From an uncultured Lachnospiraceae bacterium (lineage in GTDB: Bacteria; Bacillota; Clostridia; Lachnospirales; Lachnospiraceae), in assembly GCA_900318375.1 (NCBI GenBank), contig ONKG01000003.1:62001-126000 (forward strand): 64,000 bases of DNA. The letters run 5' to 3'. The position numbers and the translations under genes were made by a program. Below, in pieces: positions 51,920-61,342 of this stretch; position 1 is the stretch's first letter, and each line of letters starts with the position of its first letter. The notes under the pieces were generated by a model. That model saw only the letters and a list, made by a program, of their open reading frames with translations, had not been told where the DNA came from and ran no database searches.

Positions 51920-54499
51920 TTACAGGCTCATTCCCGGTCTGCCGTGGCAGTTTTTGTACTTTTTGCCGCTGCCGCAGGGGCAGGGGTCGTTGGGGTAGAT
52001 CTTCTTATCTGTGCGGCGCTTGGGCTGTTTGACGGCTGTGTCGTCTTTGTTGGTGCCGGTGGCTTTGGCGACTTCCTCGCGCTCGACCTTCTGCTCGACT
52101 TTGACGTGGAAGAGGACACGGACGGTCTCTTCCATGATGTTGCGGGTCATCTCGTTGAACATGTCATAGCCGGCCATCTTGTACTCTACAAGGGGATCGT
52201 GGTTGCCGTAGGCCTGCAGTCCGATACTCTGGCGGAGCTGTTCCATATCGTCGATGTGATCCATCCACTTGCGGTCGACGACCTTGAGGATGACGACGCG
52301 CTCAAGTTCACGCACAGCCTCGGGCTCGGGGAACTCGGCTTCCTTGGACTCGTAGAGAGCTGCCGCCTCTTCCTTGAGCTGCTGTTTGAGACCGTCGCGG
52401 GTACGCTCACGGATGCGTCCGCGGTTGACGACCTGGAGCGGGATGGTGGGCAGCAGGAGCTCGTTGAGTTCGGTGAGGTTCCAGTCATCGCTGTCGATAT
52501 CATCGCTGATACAGGTGTCCACAGTGCTGTCGACAAAGTCCGTGATCATGTTGAAGACGCTGTCGCGCATGCTCTTGCCGTCAAGGACTTCACGGCGCTG
52601 CGCATAGATGATCTCTCGCTGCTCATTCATAACCTGGTCATAATCAAGCAGGTTTTTACGAATACCGAAGTTGTTGTTCTCGATCTTCTTCTGTGCTCCC
52701 TCAATGGCCTTGGAGAGGGATTTGTGGGTGATTTCCTGATCTTCCTCGATCTTGAGGGCGTTGAACAGAGCGATCATACGGTCGGAGCCGAACAGGCGCA
52801 TGAGGTCATCTTCAAGGGAGATGTAGAAACGGGATTCACCGGGATCTCCCTGACGTCCGCTTCGGCCTCGCAGCTGATTATCGATACGGCGGGACTCGTG
52901 GCGCTCTGTACCGATGATCTTGAGACCGCCTGCCGCACGGGCTTCTTCATCGAGCTTGATATCAGTACCGCGGCCTGCCATGTTGGTCGCGATGGTGACG
53001 GCACCGTGGCGGCCTGCCTCAGCGACGATCTCTGCCTCCATCTCATGGAACTTGGCGTTCAGGACGTTATGAGGGATGCCCGCTTTCTTGAGCATCCTGG
53101 AGACCTCCTCAGAGACCTGGATGGTGATCGTACCGACCAGGACGGGCTGCCCCTTCTCATAAGCTTCCCTGACTGCGTTCACGACAGCGCGGAATTTTTC
53201 TTTCTTTGTCTTGTAAACAGCGTCCTGCTCATCGACACGGATGACGGGACGGTTGGTGGGAATCTCGATGACATCCATGCCGTAGATCTCACGGAACTCG
53301 CGCTCCTCCGTCAGGGCTGTACCGGTCATGCCGCACTTTTTGTCGAATTTATTGAAAAAGTTCTGGAAGGTGATCGTCGCAAGGGTCCTGCTCTCACGCT
53401 TGACCTTGACGTGCTCCTTTGCCTCGATCGCCTGGTGCAGACCGTCGGAGTAACGGCGTCCGGGCATAACACGGCCGGTGAACTCATCGACGATCAGGAC
53501 CTGGTCGTCCTTGACGATGTAGTCGTGGTCACGGTGCATGAGGTTGTGGGCGCGCAGAGCCAGAATGATACAGTGCTGAATCTCGAGGTTTTCGGGATCA
53601 GCCAGGTTCTCTATACGGAAAAATCTCTCTACCTTAGCGACACCCTCTGCCGTCAGGTTGACAAGCTTGTCCTTCTCGTTGACGATGAAATCTCCGGTCT
53701 CTTCGCGCTCGATACCCATGATCGCATCGATCTTGGAGAGGTCCTCGACGTCCTGACCGCGCTTCATCTGGCCGGCGAGAATATCGCAGGCCTCATAAAT
53801 CTTGGTGGACTTGCCGCTCTGGCCGGAAATGATCAGCGGAGTTCTCGCTTCATCAATGAGGACGGAGTCGACCTCGTCGATGATGGCGTAATGGAGCTCA
53901 CGGATAACGAGCTGTTCCTTGTAGATGGACATATTGTCACGCAGGTAGTCAAAGCCCAGCTCATTATTGGTCACATAGGTGATATCGCATGCATAGGCCG
54001 CCTGGCGCTCCTTGGGAGTCATGCTGTTGAGAACGACACCGACAGTCATTCCCATGAAACGATAGACCTGGCCCATCCACTCGGCATCACGCTTTGCCAG
54101 ATAGTCGTTGACTGTGACGATATGGACGCCGCGGCCTTCAAGGGCATTGAGGTATGCGGGCATGGTCGCGACCAGCGTCTTACCTTCACCGGTACGCATT
54201 TCGGCAATGCGGCCCTGGTGCAGGATAATACCGCCGATCAGCTGCACGCGGAAAGGCTCCATATCGAGCGCGCGGCGGGCACCCTCGCGGACAGCCGCAT
54301 AGGCCTCGACAAGAAGGTCATCCAGGGTCTCGCCGTCCTGGAATCTTTTTCTGAACTCTTCGGTTTTTCCACGCAGCTCCTCATCACTCAAAGCCTGCAT
54401 CTGCGGACGGAGCGCCTCGATTTTATCTACCAGCGGGCGGATCCTCTTGACTTCTCTCTCGCTGTGTGTCCCGAAAAGTTTGTCTGTTAATCTGGACAT
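51920..54499 (-). CDS. secA: Preprotein translocase ATPase SecA
   Basis: 859 residues. Walker [15 protein letters not shown], Walker [31 protein letters not shown] in the second motor half, [10 protein letters not shown], and the C-terminal zinc tail [14 protein letters not shown] that binds lipids and client chaperones. It drives protein export through SecYEG. AGAGGAATAAT precedes the start. Confidence 0.97.
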   Translation of the reverse strand: MSRLTDKLFGTHSEREVKRIRPLVDKIEALRPQMQALSDEELRGKTEEFRKRFQDGETLDDLLVEAYAAVREGARRALDMEPFRVQLIGGIILHQGRIAEMRTGEGKTLVATMPAYLNALEGRGVHIVTVNDYLAKRDAEWMGQVYRFMGMTVGVVLNSMTPKERQAAYACDITYVTNNELGFDYLRDNMSIYKEQLVIRELHYAIIDEVDSVLIDEARTPLIISGQSGKSTKIYEACDILAGQMKRGQDVEDLSKIDAIMGIEREETGDFIVNEKDKLVNLTAEGVAKVERFFRIENLADPENLEIQHCIILALRAHNLMHRDHDYIVKDDQVLIVDEFTGRVMPGRRYSDGLHQAIEAKEHVKVKRESRTLATITFQNFFNKFDKKCGMTGTALTEEREFREIYGMDVIEIPTNRPVIRVDEQDAVYKTKKEKFRAVVNAVREAYEKGQPVLVGTITIQVSEEVSRMLKKAGIPHNVLNAKFHEMEAEIVAEAGRHGAVTIATNMAGRGTDIKLDEEARAAGGLKIIGTERHESRRIDNQLRGRSGRQGDPGESRFYISLEDDLMRLFGSDRMIALFNALKIEEDQEITHKSLSKAIEGAQKKIENNNFGIRKNLLDYDQVMNEQREIIYAQRREVLDGKSMRDSVFNMITDFVDSTVDTCISDDIDSDDWNLTELNELLLPTIPLQVVNRGRIRERTRDGLKQQLKEEAAALYESKEAEFPEPEAVRELERVVILKVVDRKWMDHIDDMEQLRQSIGLQAYGNHDPLVEYKMAGYDMFNEMTRNIMEETVRVLFHVKVEQKVEREEVAKATGTNKDDTAVKQPKRRTDKKIYPNDPCPCGSGKKYKNCHGRPGMSL

Positions 54500-54604
54500 A
54501 TTATTCCTCTCAATATATTGTTTTAAGTCTTATTTTTTGGACCTGAAATAACGTGTATACAGAATCAATCATAGCATAGTTCTGTTAAAAAGAACATACC
54601 GCGG

Positions 54605-55054
54605 TCACAGGCGGCTCAGATTATTCAGTATTTTATAAAGAAGTGTGTGCATCGTCTGAGCCTCTTCCTGAGTCAGCTCGACACAGCATGCCATCTGTGA
54701 CGGAACAGCCATAGCCCGCTCACGCAGCTTCATGCCCTCTTCCGTGATGGTCACCTCCAGATTGCGCTCGTCTGTTCTGGAACGCCCCCTGTGGATATAG
54801 CCCTTTGCCTCAAGCTTTTTAAGAACCGGCGTAAGAGTCCCCGAGTCGAGAAACAGACACTTCCCCAGCTCCTTGACATTCATCTCCGAATGTTCCCACA
54901 TGGCCATCATTGTGATGTACTGCGTATATGTCAGATCCAGTTCATCCAGCATGGGCTTGTATCTGCGGATGATTTCCTTGGAACATGCATACAGCGGAAA
55001 ACACAGCTGATGGTCCAGGAGCAGGCAGTCGTACTTATGATCAGCTTCCGCCAT
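54605..55054 (-). CDS. ohrR: OhrR-like MarR regulator of organic peroxide response
   Basis: 149 residues. Winged helix with LTYTQYITMMAMWEHSEMNVKELGKCLFLDSGTLTPVLKKLEAKGYI. The N-terminal LDHQLCFPLYACSKEI has the single conserved Cys that senses organic peroxides in OhrR (Cys15 in Bacillus). GGAGGG precedes the start at 55054. No ohr peroxidase gene is adjacent, so the main target lies elsewhere. Autoregulation is likely: an Ohr-box-like ACAATTAAATT lies upstream. Confidence 0.85.
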   Translation of the reverse strand: MAEADHKYDCLLLDHQLCFPLYACSKEIIRRYKPMLDELDLTYTQYITMMAMWEHSEMNVKELGKCLFLDSGTLTPVLKKLEAKGYIHRGRSRTDERNLEVTITEEGMKLRERAMAVPSQMACCVELTQEEAQTMHTLLYKILNNLSRL

Positions 55055-55139
55055 TATAACCCTCCATCATGAATATAGTTTTTCTGTAAAATATCTATTT
55101 TGTTAACAATCATAAAAAAGCTGAAAAAACAGCGAAATC

Positions 55140-55155
55140 AAACAATTAAATTTAA
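55140..55155 (-). promoter_or_regulatory. OhrR-box-like site
   Basis: AAACAATTAAATTTAA resembles the OhrR operator TACAATTAAATTGTA at most positions of its core. It lies about 85 bp before the regulator start, in an AT-rich promoter region. Confidence 0.45.
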
Positions 55156-55234
55156 CACAATCGAATTCTTTTGTCCAGTTTATTTCAGCCGATAATAGGG
55201 CAGAGGCGGCCATGCCGCCCTCTGCCCCGGCCTG

Positions 55235-55283
55235 CCCGTGTCCGCCGCAAGGCGGAAAATGCATTGCACGGGCCGTGTCATAA
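55235..55283 (-). repeat. CCCGTGT hairpin repeat, copy 3
   Basis: 49-bp element CCCGTGTCCGCCGCAAGGC ... TTGCACGGG then CCGTGTCATAA, with inner GCCGCAAGGC. It follows the terminator of the upstream gene on the minus strand and precedes the OhrR-like gene. The adjacent CAGAGGCGGCCATGCCGCCCTCTG (55201-55224) is another palindrome. Confidence 0.78.
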
Positions 55284-55313
55284 AAAAGGAGCCGCCGCAG
55301 CAGCGGCAGCTCC
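55278..55313 (-). terminator. Terminator next to repeat copy 3
   Basis: Stem GGAGCCGCCGC/GCGGCAGCTCC with loop AGCA and TTTTTTATG following on the minus strand. It ends the secreted-protein transcript (55388-57864). Confidence 0.85.
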
Positions 55314-55387
55314 CGATCTGTCTCCTTTATGTCTGATGATACCCCCCGGTCTGTCGATCACTATTGCGGGGAAGTGTTATCTCTGTT

Positions 55388-56575
55388 TTACGGTGTGTAG
55401 GTAAACTCTTTTTCGGCAACAACTACCGGAGTGCTCTTTGTCTTGTCGTAGACCTTGAGCTTTCCTTTAATTGTCGTGATTTCTCCGGAATTAATTCCCA
55501 GGTCTTCGAGATTGGCATTCAGGAAAATGACATCTGAATAACCAAGCGCTCCCGGAAATACCGATTCCTCATAGGATGTACTCACCGCAATATCATTGAT
55601 CGTCACGTCGCTCCAGACAAAATTCAATGTTCCGCCGGATCTGTTTTCCAGATAACAGTTGACGGCCAGTCCCCGTGTATCCTCAGGATCAATTCCCTGA
55701 ATAATAAACGCACAGGAAGCGTCATCATTTACAATCAGCTCATTTTCCGCAGGAGTTCTGGCAGGAGCCTTGACTTCTTCTGCCTTTTTCCCCGTCGGAT
55801 AAGCCGTTGCCTTGATCCCCCTCTGGATAATCTTATCAGTGATCGCATCGGTGATCCTCATCTGCAGGATCATCTCATCAACAGAGGAAAGCCCTGCTTT
55901 GGCAAGTTCTGCGGGACTGACAACCATCTCGCTGTCCAGTGTTTCCCTGGAATCCAGAGAGACAGCCCAATCCGGGTGGAAGATATATTTATTGAGAACG
56001 CACTTGTCCTCACTGATCACGATCGAATCCCGTGTCTTGTTCTCGCAGCGGAAATAAACGGTGAAACCGGTCATATCTGCCTTGTATCCGACCACAACAA
56101 CAGAAGCTGTCTCCGTGTCCATGATCTTCGTCTCCTTATCGGAGTAGACGACACTTTCATCCAGCACCCCGTCCTGATAGCCGAGCAGCGCATTGATCTC
56201 GTCCCCTGTCGTCCGCTCGCAGATCATATCGCCGCCGTCGGCATTGGTGATCGTGAGCACATCCCCTTCAATCTTGTAAGTGAGCCAGCTGTCCTCCAAT
56301 GTAATCCCGTAGGCGTTCCACCAGCCTTCCATCTCATCCCCGAAGAGAGAAAATTTCACAGTACCGTTCTCACGGAATTTGAGATACATGACAGAGCCGA
56401 GCTGTTCATAGGTCTCCAGGTCCTCTCTGGACATGACATTCTTTTCACCGGCAATCTCGACCAGCTTCCAATAACCCACAATGCTGTCTGACTCTTCCGC
56501 ATTTACCTTGATACCGCCCGCAAAGGTCATAGATACCAGGATAAAAGCCAAAAACAGGTTTAATAGTTTCCTCAT
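55388..56575 (-). CDS. Secreted protein, paralogue B
   Basis: 395 residues from the ATG at 56575 (GAGGAG upstream). Signal peptide LLNLFLAFILVSMTFAGG, cleavage near VNAEE. The N-terminal domain (IVGYWKLVEIAGE ... KFSLFGDEMEGWW ... YKIEGDVLTITNADG) looks like a lipocalin-type barrel. The C-terminal half is beta-rich (GLAVNCYLENRSGGTLNFVWSD) and resembles surface-protein beta-sandwiches. It is clearly related to the upstream gene 17 bp away; function unknown. Confidence 0.82.
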   Translation of the reverse strand: MRKLLNLFLAFILVSMTFAGGIKVNAEESDSIVGYWKLVEIAGEKNVMSREDLETYEQLGSVMYLKFRENGTVKFSLFGDEMEGWWNAYGITLEDSWLTYKIEGDVLTITNADGGDMICERTTGDEINALLGYQDGVLDESVVYSDKETKIMDTETASVVVVGYKADMTGFTVYFRCENKTRDSIVISEDKCVLNKYIFHPDWAVSLDSRETLDSEMVVSPAELAKAGLSSVDEMILQMRITDAITDKIIQRGIKATAYPTGKKAEEVKAPARTPAENELIVNDDASCAFIIQGIDPEDTRGLAVNCYLENRSGGTLNFVWSDVTINDIAVSTSYEESVFPGALGYSDVIFLNANLEDLGINSGEITTIKGKLKVYDKTKSTPVVVAEKEFTYTP

Positions 56576-56592
56576 TTTTTCTCTCCTCACTT

Positions 56593-57864
56593 TTACGGCT
56601 GATAGGTGAACTCCACATCAGCAACAACATTCAGTTCACTGTCATATACCTTAAGCCTTGCCCGGACCGATTTTATCTCATCAGTTTTGATTCCGCTCTG
56701 TTCGAGACCGTTCTGCATAAACAAGGCATCCGCAAATCCTCTTGTTCCGGGCAGTAATTTCTGCGCGAACAAGCCGGTCACATCCTGATCATTCAGATAC
56801 TCCTCGGACCACATGAATGTCAGCGTATCTTCGGTTTTGTTTTCGCAATAGCAGTTGACCGCATATCCGAGAGCATGGTTGGCCGCCGCACCTTCAATGA
56901 TAAATGAACAATACTCATTATCAACAACAACCTTTTCGTTCTCCGCCGGCGCTCTTTCCGCCGCCTTGATCTCTTCCGGTTTCTTTCCGGTAGGATAGAC
57001 CGCAGTCACTGCTCCCTCCTCAAAGGTAGTCCAATCCTCTGCATTGATGGCCTTTATTTCCAGGATCATCTCATCAACTGCGGAAATACCGCATTTTTCA
57101 AGAGCAAAAATACTGAATGTCATTTCGGAATCCTTGCTCTCGTTTCCCTCCAGAGAAATCGCCCATGGCTGACTGATCGCATATTTATTCAGGACGCACG
57201 TGACCGCACTGAGCATGATCCGGTGATCTGTTTTGTTCTCACATTTGAGAGACACAGTAAAACCTTTCTTATCGGCTTTATACCCTGTAATAATGAGGGA
57301 TGCCTCGTCTATATTCAGGATAGTCTGCTCCTCTTCCGTATAGGAAACTGTTTCGTCCAGAACGCCCTCTTTATATCCCTGGATAGAATCCAGTTCCTCC
57401 TTTGATGACCGGTCGAAAAGCATTTCGTCGCCATTGGGATTCTGAAGCGAGAGGGTATCGCCGCTTATCGTGTACGGGATCGATTCGCCCTCAACCGTGA
57501 GATTATCCGCATCCCAGATCCCGTCTATCTCCTCCTGGAATAAAGACATCATGAATGACCCGTCCTCCCGCATTTCCAGATAGACAATAACCTGCCCCAG
57601 GGATTCATACTGCTGTACATCTTCTTTTGATACAGGATTCTCACCTGTCAGCTCAGCCAGCTTCCAGATCCCGACAGGGCCTTCAGTCTTTGCTGCCCCG
57701 TCATCCGTATCCGTCTTTTCAACAGCAGCTCCGTCCGCCGCTGCAGTTCCGTACAAGGCTGCTGCGTTTACCCGTAAACTTCCTCCGCAGATCAGACATA
57801 CAAGGATCAGGGACAGCAGCAGTTTCTTTACACTCATTATTGATCTATTTATTGATCTCTTCAT
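56593..57864 (-). CDS. Secreted protein, paralogue A
   Basis: 423 residues from the ATG at 57864 (GGGAGGTGCGAACG). Signal peptide VKKLLLSLILVCLICGGSLRVNAA. Same domain order as paralogue B: IWKLAELTGE ... MMSLFQEEIDGIWDADN ... YTISGDTLSLQNPNG, then LGYAVNCYCENKTEDTLTFMWSE. The two arose by tandem duplication and form an operon. No sorting signal or enzyme motif is visible. Confidence 0.82.
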   Translation of the reverse strand: MKRSINRSIMSVKKLLLSLILVCLICGGSLRVNAAALYGTAAADGAAVEKTDTDDGAAKTEGPVGIWKLAELTGENPVSKEDVQQYESLGQVIVYLEMREDGSFMMSLFQEEIDGIWDADNLTVEGESIPYTISGDTLSLQNPNGDEMLFDRSSKEELDSIQGYKEGVLDETVSYTEEEQTILNIDEASLIITGYKADKKGFTVSLKCENKTDHRIMLSAVTCVLNKYAISQPWAISLEGNESKDSEMTFSIFALEKCGISAVDEMILEIKAINAEDWTTFEEGAVTAVYPTGKKPEEIKAAERAPAENEKVVVDNEYCSFIIEGAAANHALGYAVNCYCENKTEDTLTFMWSEEYLNDQDVTGLFAQKLLPGTRGFADALFMQNGLEQSGIKTDEIKSVRARLKVYDSELNVVADVEFTYQP

Positions 57865-58135
57865 CGTTCGCACCTCCCGTTGATTCAAGACCCGCCCGTG
57901 AGTCTTGCGTGCCTGTCCCATGACTGTTATGAAGCGGTCTTTGTCACTTCAAGTTTTTTGTTTCTTCATATTATCTGAAGACACGGGAACAGCACAATGA
58001 AAAACAAATCATTACAACAGAAAAAACCTTATACAACAGTGTCCATGGTGCCGGAACGACCTATAAAGCAGGCGTCCATTCTTCTGATTGTTTTTCCATA
58101 CACTTACATTATACCGAAATACTCCGCTATTTAAA

Positions 58136-58163
58136 AGACCAGCCCGCATATGCGGGCTGGTCT
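58136..58163 (-). terminator. Perfect palindromic terminator
   Basis: 28-bp perfect palindrome AGACCAGCCCGCAT/ATGCGGGCTGGTCT with TTTTAAATAG after it on the minus strand, 14 bp past the LPXTG gene stop. The remaining part of 57865-58177 is AT-rich and holds the paralogue A promoter. Confidence 0.9.
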
Positions 58164-58177
58164 AAAAGTGAATCCTG

Positions 58178-58972
58178 TTAAATTGTTCTCCGTTTTCTCC
58201 ACAGCAGCAATCCTGCTCCGGCAATCAGCAAAGAGCCAAGGATCGTGAAGATCCCTGTTCCAGGTCCTCCTGTGTGGGGAAGGGCTGCGCCGGGTTCATT
58301 TTTAATAGTAAACTTTGCATTTTGAGCTTCTGATCCTTCAATGTTATTTTCTGGATCTGCGTTTACTTCATCTTTTGCGGCTTGGAATGAAATCCATTGA
58401 TCTTCCTCTTCCATAGGCTCCCACTCAGACGGTTTCTTTTCGGGATCTTTTTCAAGCCTGATAACCACTCCTTTCTCCACCTTGAAATAAGCAATCGCAT
58501 CTGTTGCCAGAACATATCCATCGGGAGCTGTTTTTTCGGAGATTTCATAGTATCCTGCCGTAAGATTCGTAAATGATGTCTTTCCGGTAGTCTCTGCTGT
58601 CGGCTCGGAATCCCTCTGAATTATTCCATGGTCATCCTGCTTATAAACAGGACTGCCTGAAATCGGTACCTTTGTTTCATCGATTTCTTTAAGAGTAAAC
58701 ACGGCACCCTCCAGGTACTTATTTACAGCAGTCTTATCAACCTTGAAAACATCCAGATCAACAGAAGCCTGCGTATAGATATTCTCTATTTCAGCATTGT
58801 TAAAGGTCTCCTCATTGTTATACCTTATCTGGAATACCGCTTCCTGGCTGGACTGATTGTGCCCTATAGTAACAACATTACCGACATTCTCGACATTCTC
58901 AATAGTGATCCATTCCTTATGATAATAGAATTCATTCGGATACAGGGCGGGCTTGTATATCAAGATTGCCAA
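58178..58972 (-). pseudogene. 5'-truncated LPXTG surface/pilin-like protein
   Basis: The frame gives about 260 residues. A Cna-B/SpaA-like domain (DLDVFKVDKTAVNKYLEGAVFTLKEIDE ... TTGKTSFTNLTAGYYEISEKTAPDGYVL) carries the Lys and Glu positions of isopeptide-forming folds. The end is a sorting signal LPHTGG, a membrane stretch and a WRKRR tail, cleaved by sortase. There is no signal peptide or good start: the frame meets a TAG just upstream of 58972, where phage-derived DNA begins. The front half was therefore probably lost when the element inserted or decayed. Confidence 0.78.
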
Positions 58973-59303
58973 GATCTATGACCGGTACACAGGCTACCGG
59001 AAGGAATATGCCGTGATCGGGGAAGTCCTGACCTATTCACAGTTTCGGAAACAGCTCATGCACTCGGACATCATGATCCAGTCCAATGTGCAGCACAAGT
59101 TTAAGGGCAAGAAAAGTAGCCGGGAAATAACGACGGCGCTGTTTCTCCTTCGGTGTCTGGAGGTCGGGTTATCGCTTTCGGATCTCGACCTTCTCACCAT
59201 CGGAATGGTGCTGGATATCTGGACGGAGAAGGGGAATGACGGCGAAAAATATGAAACGCAGGCAGAGATAAGGGAAGCAAATCAGCATGACTTTGATGTT
59301 TTT
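58953..59303 (+). pseudogene. Prophage fragment, tail-chaperone-like
   Basis: Plus-strand frame beginning at the junction with the LPXTG gene. The first part (IYDRYTGYRKEYAVIGEVLTYSQFRKQL) and second part (LEVGLSLSDLDLLTIGMVLDIWTEKGND ... FDVF) look like pieces of siphophage tail-assembly proteins, perhaps two genes fused. No start codon with a ribosome-binding site, so the 5' end is lost. The frame runs on past 59303 only as antisense to the toxin gene. Confidence 0.5.
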
Positions 59304-59311
59304 GAGAATGA

Positions 59312-59349
59312 AAAATCCCGCCAGACCGTTGGCCTTGCGGGATCATTTT
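59312..59349 (-). terminator. Terminator of the toxin-antitoxin operon
   Basis: ATCCCGC...GCGGGAT stem with T-runs on both sides (ATTTTTCATT on minus, ATTTTTATT on plus), directly after the toxin stop. Bidirectional in appearance. Confidence 0.7.
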
Positions 59350-59675
59350 TATTCGATGCCTGTCTGAATGATGTGCTCTACATCGCGCCCGCTGTAAAAG
59401 ATACGGACGATTTTGACACTTCCTTCGTTGTTATCAACCAGATAATAAACAGTGAAATTGTCTACCGGGAGAAAGCGCATCCCCATGGAGGCCCATGGTT
59501 CCCAGTCTACGGTTGTATGTCCTTCGGGGAAAAGGTCAAGAGAGCGGATGGCTTTCCGAATCCGGTTAACCTGGCCTTCGGCATTTTCCGGGGCGAGCTT
59601 CTCGAAAGCAATATAGGAATAGATGGCCCGTAGGTCATCGAGCGATTCCGGGGAGTAAATGATTTGATATGTCAT
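59349..59675 (-). CDS. ParE/RelE-family toxin
   Basis: 108 residues. RelE/ParE superfamily fold: YSPESLDDLRAIYSYIAFE, FPEGHTTVDWEPW, MRFLPVDNFTVYYLVDNN and the C-terminal VKIVRIFYSGRDVEHII. It overlaps the antitoxin gene by 4 bp (ATGA), giving coupled translation. Family members block translation by mRNA cleavage (RelE) or poison gyrase (ParE); which applies here is not decidable by eye. It appears intact although it sits among phage fragments. Confidence 0.88.
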   Translation of the reverse strand: MTYQIIYSPESLDDLRAIYSYIAFEKLAPENAEGQVNRIRKAIRSLDLFPEGHTTVDWEPWASMGMRFLPVDNFTVYYLVDNNEGSVKIVRIFYSGRDVEHIIQTGIE

Positions 59676-59983
59676 ATGCCAAACTCCTTCTGGAGCATGA
59701 CATCCACTTCATCCGCAGAATAGCCCTTCCCGGCCTTCAGGGATTCCACTCCCTTCATGAGTTCAGCATCAAGTTCAGCGCGTGAAAGAGCACCGGCTGC
59801 CACTGGCTTTGGTGTCGGAATACGCACATCAAATGGGATGCCATTATGCAGAACGATCTGGCTGTAAAGCATCTGGATGGCTCCGGTGGGTGTGATGCCG
59901 AGCTTGGCGAGAATACTCTCCGCGTTGTCCTTCAGAGAGGTATCGATTCTTGCATATACAGGGGATGTGTTTGCCATAGTCAT
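59672..59983 (-). CDS. RelB/DinJ-family antitoxin
   Basis: 103 residues. The N-terminal ribbon-helix-helix (VYARIDTSLKDNAESILAKLGITPTGAIQMLYSQIVLHNGIPFDVRIP) is typical of DinJ/RelB; the C-terminal part binds the toxin. Two starts are possible (59983 and 59977); GGAAGGTG fits either. Autorepression is expected through the palindrome at 60017. Confidence 0.88.
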   Translation of the reverse strand: MTMANTSPVYARIDTSLKDNAESILAKLGITPTGAIQMLYSQIVLHNGIPFDVRIPTPKPVAAGALSRAELDAELMKGVESLKAGKGYSADEVDVMLQKEFGI

Positions 59984-60016
59984 TCACCTTCCTTTCAAGG
60001 GTAGTATATCGCTAAA

Positions 60017-60034
60017 TGCTTGCAAATGCAAGCA
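60017..60034 (-). promoter_or_regulatory. Operator palindrome of the toxin-antitoxin operon
   Basis: TGCTTGCAAATGCAAGCA: perfect 8-bp arms with a 2-bp centre, about 35 bp upstream of the antitoxin start. Typical position and shape for RelB/DinJ autoregulation. Confidence 0.75.
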
Positions 60035-60072
60035 AATAACAACACTACATGATGGAGAAGAGAACATGGAAA

Positions 60073-60276
60073 TCATCTGCAATAAATGCCAGTATGCTCC
60101 TTTACCGACAGGCTCATGGTGCAGATATGGGCCTTCGCCGGATCGAGCGCCGCCTTCTCTTCCATGCGGTATACTGCGTCCGGTGCGGTCTCATAGTCAA
60201 AAGAGACGAGATCATGACCCGCCAGGTATTCCCGGACTGCTCCGATCTCCGTCACACATTTATAATCAGTACTCAT
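60073..60276 (-). pseudogene. Phage DNA polymerase N-terminal fragment
   Basis: 67-codon frame: DYKCVTEIGAVREYLAGH, then DLVSFDYETAPDAVYR and DPAKAHICTMSLSVKEHTGIY. This matches the start of the 3'-5' exonuclease domain of phage family A DNA polymerases (DYET is the first exonuclease motif). It stops after the first 65 residues, against about 650 in an intact gene, where it meets the promoter side of the antitoxin gene. Confidence 0.7.
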
Positions 60277-60361
60277 AGCATTCTCCTTGTAAGCGGGTAC
60301 CCCGGAGGAGGTTACCCTCCCCCGGAAAACCTCTGGTGCTAAGTTCAGCGTTAATACAGTG

Positions 60362-60791
60362 TCAATTCAGTGCTTCTACGATCTCACCGGTCTCCGGGTC
60401 AACGAACGGAATATCATCATCCGCGATCATGGCCGGGGACAGGTTGGCAGCATACGCCTTGCAGGTCTCCACAACACCGGACAGTGCTGTGATTTCTTCC
60501 GGAGACAGCACTCTCTCAAAGTTAAACACCGCCTGCGAATAGGCAATGCCCGCCGAGCTGGTCGCCTTCTTCAGGGAAATCCTTGTCACGATCTGGGAGA
60601 GCTTTTTGCCCTTGGTCAGCTGGTGCTTCACATAGTTCATGAAGCTCTGATTCCGCCATGGCGTCAGACAGGGCCTTGTCCAGTTCATCGATCCAGGCAT
60701 TCACTTCCTTGACCTGCGCCTCCAGATCCTTCTTGTGTTCCTTCGCGGCTTTCAGTTCATCCGCCATCTCAAAAATCTGTTTGTTATCCAT
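60362..60791 (-). pseudogene. Two phage genes fused out of frame
   Basis: From 60791 the frame begins MDNKQIFEMADELKAAKE and continues to ALSDAMAESE, the N-terminus of a small coiled-coil protein that in many siphophages lies between polymerase and SNF2 helicase. It then runs out of frame. A second frame (60362 to about 60680) reads FMNYVKHQLTKGKKLSQIVTR and ends VDPETGEIVEALN; it looks like the C-terminus of a different phage protein. The change near 60655 suggests a deletion junction. Confidence 0.5.
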
Positions 60792-60863
60792 GGATATATT
60801 TCTCCTTCCTGGTACAATCCGAAAAAGTACGTGGTTTCTGTTTGTGGTTTCTATACAGGTGAA

Positions 60864-61181
60864 TCATTTGAACGGCTGCCGTCCGGCGCGGTAATCATCC
60901 ACCAGCATCTTGGCCAGGTTCTGTTTGTCACGCAGCGCCTTGAGCACTTTTCCGTCGATGCTGTTCCTTACAACCAGGTAAATGTACAGGCAGTTATTCT
61001 TCTGGCCCGCACGGTGAATCCGGCTCTTGGCCTGATCGAAATTACTCATGCTGTAATCACAGGAGTAGAAAACCATCGTGCTCGCCGCCGTCAGCGTCAG
61101 GCCCATGCCCGCAGCCTGTATCTGGCCGATAAAGATCATGCAGTCCGGATCATTCTGGAACCGGGATACCTGATCGGCACA
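60864..61181 (-). pseudogene. SNF2-type phage helicase, C-terminal fragment
   Basis: About 105 codons with helicase motifs V and VI: ADQVSRFQNDPDCMIFIGQIQ, GMGLTLTAASTMVFYS, QAKSRIHRAGQKN. The N-terminal ATPase half is missing: the frame hits TGA upstream of 61181 and joins another short phage frame. Confidence 0.75.
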
Positions 61182-61276
61182 TCATCCATCCGGAAATACC
61201 TGCACGCTTTTGTGGCTGCTTCGACATCGTTCTTCGCTCCCTTCCCTGCGGGAGTCATTACATATTTGAATTCCAT
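61136..61276 (-). CDS. 46-codon frame at a prophage deletion junction
   Basis: ATG at 61276 with AAAGGA about 7 bp upstream. The peptide begins MEFKYVMTPAGKGAKNDVEA and includes TKACRYFRMDD. Its end overlaps the helicase fragment in another frame. It may be the N-terminus of a phage gene whose remainder was deleted. Not recognised. Confidence 0.4.
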   Translation of the reverse strand: MEFKYVMTPAGKGAKNDVEAATKACRYFRMDDVPIRYPGSRMIRTA

Positions 61277-61342
61277 AATTCTGTCCTTTCTGAGGCCGCG
61301 CCTCTGTGTTCTTTTTATTATTGCGTCTATTTGTCGTGGAAT

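Noticed and set aside
51860-54490. 876-codon plus-strand frame opposite secA
   Set aside because: Antisense shadow; its sequence is biased hydrophobic text with no domain, and secA is complete.
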